Shown here piece by piece: positions 58,004-64,000 of a DNA stretch of 64,000 nt. Under the pieces are notes generated by a model, which was not told the origin of the DNA, ran no database searches, and saw only the letters and a list, made by a program, of their open reading frames with translations. The translations under genes and the position numbers were made by a program. Location of the stretch: NCBI RefSeq assembly GCF_965230735.1, contig NZ_OZ246016.1, positions 1,612,001 to 1,676,000 on the forward strand. The letters run 5' to 3'. Within the stretch, counting starts at the first letter, position 1. Each line of letters opens with the position of its first letter. The DNA comes from Motiliproteus sp965230735. Lineage in GTDB: Bacteria > Pseudomonadota > Gammaproteobacteria > Pseudomonadales > Balneatricaceae.

Positions 58004-59311
58004 TTGTTTTTTGAACGGCCTGAATCGGGCGAAATAGCGGTATTGGTTCATCTCGATCTGGCTGAAGAATCCGAACGGGAAGACCCGAAGGAGTTCGAAG
58101 AACTCGCGTTGTCCGCCGGTGCGGATCCTGTGGCGTTGATCACCGGATCCCGCAACCGACCTAGTCCCCAGTATTTTGTCGGTCAGGGCAAGGCCGAAGA
58201 GATCGCCGAAGTTGCGCGTCAGCATGACGCCAAACTGGTGCTCTTCAACCACGCCTTGTCACCGGGTCAGGAGCGCAATCTGGAGCAGCTGCTGCAGTGT
58301 CGTGTGCTCGATCGAACCGGTTTGATCCTGGATATCTTTGCCCAGCGCGCCCGCACCTACGAAGGTAAATTGCAGGTCGAGTTGGCTCAGCTTGAGCATA
58401 TGTCGACCCGCCTGATCCGTGGCTGGACCCACCTGGAGCGGCAGAAGGGGGGGATCGGCCTGCGTGGACCGGGTGAAACCCAGCTTGAAACCGACCGGCG
58501 TTTGCTGCGGGCCCGGATCAAGTCGATTCTGTCACGCCTGACCAAGGTGCGTAAGCAGCGGGATCAGGGCCGTCGCCAGCGACAGAGGGCCGAGATCGCG
58601 ACGGTCTCGCTGGTCGGTTACACCAATGCCGGCAAATCGACTCTGTTCAATCGCATCACCGAATCGGAGGTCTATGCCGCCGATCAGTTGTTCGCCACCC
58701 TAGATCCGACCCTGCGCCGGATTGAAGTGGCCGATGTGGGTCCGGTGGTACTGGCCGATACGGTCGGGTTTATCCGTCATCTGCCCCACAAACTGGTGGA
58801 GGCGTTCCGGGCCACGCTGCAGGAGACCATCGAAGCGACCCTGTTGCTGCATGTTATTGATGCGGCAAGCGAAGAGCGCGATGCCAACATCGACGAGGTC
58901 AGCTCGGTGCTGCATGAGATCGGCGCTGATACGGTACCGGTGCTTGAGGTCTACAATAAGATTGACTTGATCGATCAGGCTCAGCCTCGGATCGAAAGGG
59001 ACGATCAGGGCAGGCCGCAGCGGGTCTGGTTATCCGCTGCGACGGGAGCCGGAACCGAGCTGTTGCCGCAGGCGATTGCCGAACTTCTGGGTGACGAAGT
59101 TGTCCACCAAACGCTACACCTTGCACCGCATGAAGGGGCTTTCCGGGCTCAACTTTATGCCCAGAATGCGGTGTTGGACGAACAGGTGGACGAGGCAGGA
59201 CAGTTGGCGCTGGAGGTCAGAATACAAAAGCGCGACCTGTTACAGATTTTGACCCGGGTCGGTATCGATCCGGAACGGTTTTTACCGCCCGTTGAAGACG
59301 ACCCCTGGTAG
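58004..59311 (+). CDS. hflX: GTPase HflX
   Basis: A 435-residue GTPase that binds 50S/70S ribosomes and splits stalled or heat-damaged ones. N-terminal HflX domain (ITGSRNRPSPQYFVGQGKAE), then GIGLRGPGETQLETDRR, G1 VGYTNAGKSTLFN, G3 DTVGFIRHLPHKLVEAF and NKIDL. The start is TTG (58004), preceded by AGGGA; there is no ATG close by in frame. It follows hfq by 40 bp. Confidence 0.95.
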   Translation: MFFERPESGEIAVLVHLDLAEESEREDPKEFEELALSAGADPVALITGSRNRPSPQYFVGQGKAEEIAEVARQHDAKLVLFNHALSPGQERNLEQLLQCRVLDRTGLILDIFAQRARTYEGKLQVELAQLEHMSTRLIRGWTHLERQKGGIGLRGPGETQLETDRRLLRARIKSILSRLTKVRKQRDQGRRQRQRAEIATVSLVGYTNAGKSTLFNRITESEVYAADQLFATLDPTLRRIEVADVGPVVLADTVGFIRHLPHKLVEAFRATLQETIEATLLLHVIDAASEERDANIDEVSSVLHEIGADTVPVLEVYNKIDLIDQAQPRIERDDQGRPQRVWLSAATGAGTELLPQAIAELLGDEVVHQTLHLAPHEGAFRAQLYAQNAVLDEQVDEAGQLALEVRIQKRDLLQILTRVGIDPERFLPPVEDDPW

Positions 59312-59423
59312 GGGATGGTAGACGTTGGCTGTGTTGCATGGCCGGGGGGCGCTACCTAGAATGTGTCGGTATAAACAACGACTTAACAATTATTAACTGA
59401 TTACTAATAAAACGGAGACGCTT

Positions 59424-60617
59424 ATGGCTTGGAATGAGCCGGGTGGCAACGGTAACAACCAGGATCCCTGGAGCGGCGGTGGCAATCGCGGCGGCGGTGG
59501 GAACCGTGGAGGTGAAGGGCCGCCAGATCTGGATGAGGCGCTGCGCAAACTGCAGGAGAAACTGAACGGAATCTTCGGTGGTGGCGGTAGTGGTTCGGGC
59601 TCGAGCTCCGGTAAGGGCAGTTCGCTCGGTACCGGCGGCATCTTGCTGCTGATCGTCGGTTTGCTGGTGGTTTGGGCCGCGATGGGCTTCTACACAGTCA
59701 ACGAGCAGGAGCGGGTGGTTATTCTGCGTCTGGGTAAATACCACGATACTCAACTGCCGGGCCTGCGTTGGAATCCGCCGTTGATCGACCAGCGTTTCCC
59801 GGTCAATGTGACTCAGGTTCGCTCCAAGGATCACCGGGCACTGATGCTGACCGAAGACGAGAACATCGTCGAAGTCGGGCTGAAGGTGCAGTACCGGGTG
59901 ACCGATCCGCAGTCCTACGTGCTGAAAGTGCGCGATCCTGAAGTTAGTCTGGGTCACGCTACAGAGAGTGCGTTGCGTCATGTGGTAGGTACCTCCGAGA
60001 TGCACTTTATCCTGACCGAGGGTCGTGAACTGTTGGCAACCGACGTTCAGAACCGTCTGCAGGCGTACATGGACAGCTACGGCACCGGTCTGCGGATCTC
60101 CAAGGTCAACATCGAGAGCACCAAGGCACCAACCCAGGTGCAGTCGGCCTTCGATGACGTGATCAAGGCCCGAGAGGATGAGCAGCGGGTGAAGAACGAA
60201 GCGGAATCCTACGCCAACGGTATCGTCCCGGAAGCCCGGGGTAAGGCGCAACGGATGCTGGAGGAAGCCAACGCTTACCGGGAAGAGGTCGTCGCCAAGG
60301 CCCAGGGTGAAGCGGATCGTTTCAGCAAGCTTCAGACCGAGTACGCCAAGGCACCGGTGGTTACCCGTGAGCGGATGTACCTGGATGCGGTTTCTTCGGT
60401 ATTGGCCAACTCGTCCAAGGTGTTGATGGATGTCGAGGGCGGCAACAACATCATGTACCTGCCGTTGGATCAGATCGTCAACCGCCGCGGTGGCGGTGGT
60501 GATATCAACCTGGGCGGCAGCTCAAGCCTGGACAGCCGCAGTGTTGACGCGGTTGCCGATGAGGTGATCGAGCGTTTACGTCGTCGTCAATCCAACATCA
60601 GACGGGAGGAGCGTTAA
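59424..60617 (+). CDS. hflK: FtsH protease regulator HflK
   Basis: A 397-residue SPFH/band-7 protein: Gly/Asn-rich N-terminus (residues ~1-70), one membrane span (~73-95, ILLLIVGLLVVWAAMGFY), band-7 domain (VNEQERVVILRLGKYHDTQL...), coiled coil and C-terminal RRRQSNIRREER. With HflC it forms the cage-like complex that modulates FtsH in the inner membrane. The ATG has GGAG upstream. Confidence 0.97.
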   Translation: MAWNEPGGNGNNQDPWSGGGNRGGGGNRGGEGPPDLDEALRKLQEKLNGIFGGGGSGSGSSSGKGSSLGTGGILLLIVGLLVVWAAMGFYTVNEQERVVILRLGKYHDTQLPGLRWNPPLIDQRFPVNVTQVRSKDHRALMLTEDENIVEVGLKVQYRVTDPQSYVLKVRDPEVSLGHATESALRHVVGTSEMHFILTEGRELLATDVQNRLQAYMDSYGTGLRISKVNIESTKAPTQVQSAFDDVIKAREDEQRVKNEAESYANGIVPEARGKAQRMLEEANAYREEVVAKAQGEADRFSKLQTEYAKAPVVTRERMYLDAVSSVLANSSKVLMDVEGGNNIMYLPLDQIVNRRGGGGDINLGGSSSLDSRSVDAVADEVIERLRRRQSNIRREER

Positions 60618-60618
60618 C

Positions 60619-61506
60619 ATGAACAGTGGACGTACTTTTGCCGTCATGGCCGTGCTGCTGCTGCTGGTTGTGGTGGCCAATAATTCACTCTTTATTATCA
60701 AAGAGACCGAGCGTGCGGTGAAGCTGCAGTTTGGTGAGGTGGTCAATCCGGATCTCAAGCCTGGGCTGCATTTCAAATTGCCGATCGTCAACTCGATCAC
60801 CAAGTTTGATGGTCGGGTGCAAACGTTGGATTCACGGCCGCAGGATTACCTGACCCTGGAGAAAAAGCGTCTGATCGTTGACTCCTTCGTCAAGTGGCGG
60901 ATCGCCGATGTTAAGACCTACTACACTGCGACTTCCGGTGATGAATTCCGTGCCGCTGACCTGTTGGCTTCACGGATGGATACCCGACTGCGGAACAAAT
61001 TCGGTCGTCGTACCCTGACCGAGGTAGTCTCCGGTGACCGTGAAGAGATGATGGTTCAGCTGACCAAAGAACTGACCGAAATTACGCAGCAGGAGCTGGG
61101 TATCGAGGTGGTTGATGTGCGGGTCAAGCGGATCGATCTGCCGACCGAGGTGAGTCAGTCGGTATACGATCGGATGCGTACCGAGCGGGAGCGGGAAGCC
61201 CGGGAGCTTCGCTCCAAGGGTAACGAGCTGGCCGAAGGTATCCGTGCAGATGCTGACCGTCAGAAGACCGTCATCCTAGCTGAAGCTTTCCGTGAAGCGG
61301 AACAGATCCGTGGTGACGGTGATGCGGTAGCCGCTTCTACCTACGCTCAGGCGTATCAGAAGGATCCGGAGTTCTACTCCTTCTACCGCAGCCTCAATGC
61401 CTATAAGGACACCTTCAACAGCAAGAATGATGTGATGGTGCTGGAGCCGGGTAGTGATTTCTTCAAGTACCTGAACGCGGCTGGCGGAAACGGTTTGGCC
61501 AACTAA
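60619..61506 (+). CDS. hflC: FtsH protease regulator HflC
   Basis: A 295-residue SPFH protein with one N-terminal span (FAVMAVLLLLVVVANNSLFI), the band-7 region (IIKETERAVKLQFGEVVNPD) and the conserved RMRTEREREARELRSKGNE helix. Partner of HflK, whose stop is one base before this ATG. The GGAGG ribosome site lies within the end of hflK, consistent with coupling. Confidence 0.97.
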   Translation: MNSGRTFAVMAVLLLLVVVANNSLFIIKETERAVKLQFGEVVNPDLKPGLHFKLPIVNSITKFDGRVQTLDSRPQDYLTLEKKRLIVDSFVKWRIADVKTYYTATSGDEFRAADLLASRMDTRLRNKFGRRTLTEVVSGDREEMMVQLTKELTEITQQELGIEVVDVRVKRIDLPTEVSQSVYDRMRTEREREARELRSKGNELAEGIRADADRQKTVILAEAFREAEQIRGDGDAVAASTYAQAYQKDPEFYSFYRSLNAYKDTFNSKNDVMVLEPGSDFFKYLNAAGGNGLAN

Positions 61507-61578
61507 AGCCTTACGCGAAGCTGTCCGATAAGCCCGCATTGGGGCTGCCATCGACGACGGCTTCGTGTATTATTCCGC

Positions 61579-61604
61579 AACCGGGACCTTGTCCCGGTTT
61601 TTTT
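61579..61604 (+). terminator. Intrinsic terminator after hflC
   Basis: AACCGGGAC (61579-61587) and GTCCCGGTT (61591-61599) with a CTT loop, followed by TTTTT. A classic rho-independent terminator. Confidence 0.9.
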
Positions 61605-61685
61605 GTGTGTGGTCGCCGTGTTTTTGCCGTTGTCTTAGTGGGCTGTTCAAACGGCCGCAAGCGTTAGGGAGCTACCGAGAACCCG

Positions 61686-61877
61686 ATGGAACTGTGGCGT
61701 GAATTACTGATCGCGTTCTGCCTGGTATTGGTGTTGGAGGGGATAATTCCGTTCCTCTACCCGCAGCGCTGGCGCTCGTTGGTCCAGCAGTTGGCTAGCG
61801 TGGATGATCGTACCCTAAGGATTACCGGACTGGTTTGTATGCTGGCCGGAACCGGGCTGTTGTATCTGGTTCACTGA
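61686..61877 (+). CDS. yjeT: DUF2065 small inner-membrane protein (YjeT-like)
   Basis: A 63-residue protein with two spans (LLIAFCLVLVLEGIIPFLYP and LRITGLVCMLAGTGLLYLVH) and the DUF2065 pattern WRSLVQQLASVDDRTLRITG between them. It is at the same place as yjeT in E. coli, between hflC and purA. Function unknown. Confidence 0.88.
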   Translation: MELWRELLIAFCLVLVLEGIIPFLYPQRWRSLVQQLASVDDRTLRITGLVCMLAGTGLLYLVH

Positions 61878-61922
61878 CAGCCCGAATCAATTGCTATTGC
61901 TCTTGAGGGAGCCTGAATACTG

Positions 61923-63110
61923 ATGTCTATTGCTGATCGCTGGCTATTACCGGATGGGGTCAATGAGATTCTGCCGCAGCAGGCACGCCAAGTAGAGGCG
62001 TTGCGACGCAAACTGGTCGACCTGTTCGACAGTTGGGGTTATGACCTGGTGATGCCGCCGATGATCGAGTATCTGGAGTCATTGCTGACCGGTACCGGCA
62101 ACGATCTGGCGCTCAATACCTTCAAGGTGACCGACCAGTTGACCGGTCGGATGATGGGATTGCGGGCCGACACCACGCCGCAGGTAGCCCGGATCGATGC
62201 CCATAGTCTGAATCGTCAGGGACCGACCCGGCTCTGCTACGTTAACTCGGTGCTCCATACCGTCCCGGCCAATATGCTGACCAGCCGCTCGCCGATGCAG
62301 ATCGGTGCCGAGCTCTACGGTCATGCCGGTGTCGACAGCGATATCGAAGTGATCAGCCTGATGCTTGAGGCGTTGACTCAGGTCGAACTGGGCCAGCCGC
62401 TGACCCTGGATCTGGGCCATGTGGGCATCTACCGCGCATTGGTTGAGCAGGCCGAGCTGCGTGATGATGATCAGACCGAATTGTTTACCCTGCTGCAGAA
62501 GAAATCGCTGACCGAACTGGATGCCTTGCTGGCGCAGCTGCAGTTGAGTGAATCCCAGCGTGAGGCCTTCCGGCTGCTGGCGCGGCTCAACGGCGGACGC
62601 GATACCATTGAGCAGGCCCGGCAGGCGCTGCAGCAGGATTACCCGAGCATTGCGGCCGCGCTGGATGATCTGGATGCGATTGCCGAGGCGGTCGCCACTC
62701 GCTTCCCGCAGGTTTCGCTCTATTTCGACCTGGGTGAGCTGCGCGGTTACAACTATCACACCGGTGCGGTGTTTGCGGTTTATGTGCCGACCTTCGGTCA
62801 GCCGCTGGCCAAGGGTGGCCGCTACGACGAGATCGGCAAGGACTTTGGTCGTGCTCGTCCGGCTACAGGATTCAGCGGTGATCTGAAGGTTATCGCCGAG
62901 CTGGCCATCGATCATGCCGATCGTCGTGGCGCGATCCTGGCTCCGGTTGGGGGCGATAAGGAACTGGCCGACAAGATTAGTGCGCTGCGTGGGCAGGGCG
63001 AACGGGTCGTGCGGGCATTGCCCGACGTCAGCTGCTCTGCGCAGGAGCAGGGCTGTGACCGACAACTGATTCTGCGCGACAACGTCTGGGACGTTGTTGC
63101 TGCCGAGTAA
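61923..63110 (+). CDS. hisZ: ATP phosphoribosyltransferase regulatory subunit HisZ
   Basis: A 395-residue paralogue of histidyl-tRNA synthetase, lacking the anticodon domain. It has LLPDGVNEILPQQARQVEAL, VMPPMIEYLESLLTGTGND, LRADTTPQVARIDAH and GELRGYNYHTGAVFAVYVP. With the short HisG it forms the first enzyme of histidine biosynthesis. HisZ in this hflC-purA position is a typical arrangement in pseudomonads and relatives. Confidence 0.96.
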   Translation: MSIADRWLLPDGVNEILPQQARQVEALRRKLVDLFDSWGYDLVMPPMIEYLESLLTGTGNDLALNTFKVTDQLTGRMMGLRADTTPQVARIDAHSLNRQGPTRLCYVNSVLHTVPANMLTSRSPMQIGAELYGHAGVDSDIEVISLMLEALTQVELGQPLTLDLGHVGIYRALVEQAELRDDDQTELFTLLQKKSLTELDALLAQLQLSESQREAFRLLARLNGGRDTIEQARQALQQDYPSIAAALDDLDAIAEAVATRFPQVSLYFDLGELRGYNYHTGAVFAVYVPTFGQPLAKGGRYDEIGKDFGRARPATGFSGDLKVIAELAIDHADRRGAILAPVGGDKELADKISALRGQGERVVRALPDVSCSAQEQGCDRQLILRDNVWDVVAAE

Positions 63111-63139
63111 CTTTTCTAGCTAACTGAGATATTCGATCT

Positions 63140-64000
63140 ATGGGCAAGAACGTCGTTGTATTAGGTACCCAATGGGGCGACGAAGGTAAGGGCAAGATTG
63201 TTGACCTGCTGACCGAGCAGGCCGCAGCGGTGGCTCGCTTTCAGGGCGGTCACAATGCCGGTCACACACTGGTTATCGACGGTGAAAAAACCGTTCTGCA
63301 CCTGATTCCGTCGGGCATTCTGCGCGATGACGTGCTTTGCATGATCGGCAACGGTGTGGTGCTGTCTCCCGAAGCGCTGCTGAAAGAGATGGCCGAGCTG
63401 GAACAGCGCGGTGTGCCGGTGCGTGAGCGCCTGCGCCTGAGCCCGGCCTGTCCGTTGATCCTGCCGTATCACATCGCCTTGGATCAGGCCCGTGAACTGG
63501 CCCGTGGTAATGCCAAGATCGGCACCACCGGTCGGGGTATCGGTCCGGCCTACGAAGACAAGGTTGCGCGTCGTGGTCTGCGTCTGGGTGACATGATGAA
63601 CCCGGAGCGTTTTGCCACCAAGCTCAAAGAAGTGTTGGAATACCACAACTTCGTGCTGACCAACTACTACAAGGTTGACGCGATCGACTATCAGCAGACC
63701 CTGGATCAGGCGATGCAGATGGCTGAAGAGCTGCGCCCGATGGTCATCGACGTTACCGAAAAGCTGCACCAGTACCGTAACAACGGCGACAATATCCTGT
63801 TTGAGGGTGCGCAGGGTTCGCTGCTGGATATCGACCACGGTACTTACCCGTTCGTGACCTCTTCCAACACCACCGCCGGCGGCGTTGCCACCGGTAGCGG
63901 TTTTGGCCCGCTGTACCTGGATTACATCCTGGGTATCACCAAGGCTTACACTACCCGTGTGGGTTCCGGCCCGTTCCCGACCGAACTGTTTGACGAGATC
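63140..64000 (+). CDS. purA: Adenylosuccinate synthetase (3' truncated by the window)
   Basis: The first 287 codons of PurA, with no stop before the window end. Starts GKNVVVLGTQWGDEGKGKIV with the P-loop GDEGKGK, then GGHNAGHTL (catalytic His), IGTTGRGIGPAYEDKVARRG and EGAQGSLLDIDHGTYPFVTS. It joins IMP and aspartate in AMP synthesis. The ATG at 63140 is the conserved start; the spacing from hisZ is 29 bases. Confidence 0.98.
   Translation, partial: MGKNVVVLGTQWGDEGKGKIVDLLTEQAAAVARFQGGHNAGHTLVIDGEKTVLHLIPSGILRDDVLCMIGNGVVLSPEALLKEMAELEQRGVPVRERLRLSPACPLILPYHIALDQARELARGNAKIGTTGRGIGPAYEDKVARRGLRLGDMMNPERFATKLKEVLEYHNFVLTNYYKVDAIDYQQTLDQAMQMAEELRPMVIDVTEKLHQYRNNGDNILFEGAQGSLLDIDHGTYPFVTSSNTTAGGVATGSGFGPLYLDYILGITKAYTTRVGSGPFPTELFDEI

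Noticed and set aside
1..64000. CRISPR arrays, rRNA, tRNA or prophage
   Set aside because: No regularly spaced direct repeats, no rRNA or tRNA core sequences and no phage structural genes were found on reading both strands.

Overview
The window is 64 kb of a GC-rich gammaproteobacterial chromosome. The gene order nnrD/E-tsaE-amiB-mutL-miaA-hfq-hflX-hflK-hflC-yjeT-(hisZ)-purA, the split epmB/efp/epmA locus, the orn/rsgA/psd neighbourhood and a pseudomonad-type holD-rimI pair suggest an Oceanospirillales/Pseudomonadales-like, probably aquatic, aerobic bacterium. The genus cannot be fixed from the window. No rRNA, tRNA, CRISPR array, prophage or plasmid backbone is visible.

Layout. 1-10.2 kb: the 3' end of a VWA-domain gene, a TauE/SafE permease, a DUF2132-thioesterase pair, MAPEG, GNAT, a GAF-GGDEF-EAL c-di-GMP protein, and a LysR-controlled quinone/redox operon (MDR reductase, ABM monooxygenase, redoxin), followed by a Cys-rich GDCCVxC protein and an exported MsrA-MsrB fusion. 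10.2-13.9 kb: an accessory patch of small genes with a complete IS3-family element that has truncated a membrane-protein gene. 13.9-15.8 kb: an EF-hand-like protein and a STAS-like protein. 15.9-24.3 kb: a dipeptide ABC operon (dppABCDF) followed by a HypT-like LysR regulator and the dipeptidase pepQ, a coherent peptide-use module. 24.3-31.6 kb: lipid, transport, GST and aminotransferase genes around the EF-P lysylation genes epmB/efp/epmA. 31.7-36.5 kb: leuA behind a likely leucine-rich leader peptide, holD-rimI, and a SulP transporter. 37-42.8 kb: membrane, exported and hypothetical genes with a cytochrome c/DUF411 pair. 42.8-51.1 kb: sulfurtransferase-psd-ygfZ, an HDOD protein, rsgA, orn, a glutaredoxin and queG. 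51.1-64 kb: the conserved nnr-to-purA cluster; purA runs off the end.

The most unusual features are non-coding. There are three copies (70, 135 and 265 bp) of an IS5-like miniature inverted-repeat element, each with a 4-bp CTAA or TTAG target duplication; one sits exactly at the orn stop codon. A degenerate duplication of the dppC 3' end creates a 25-codon mini-ORF and supplies the ribosome binding site of dppD. The efp-epmA gap holds about 600 bp of stacked hairpins. A perfect DnaA box lies in the loop of an inverted repeat upstream of the c-di-GMP gene. I found no clear new defence or biosynthetic system; the candidates are reported with modest scores.
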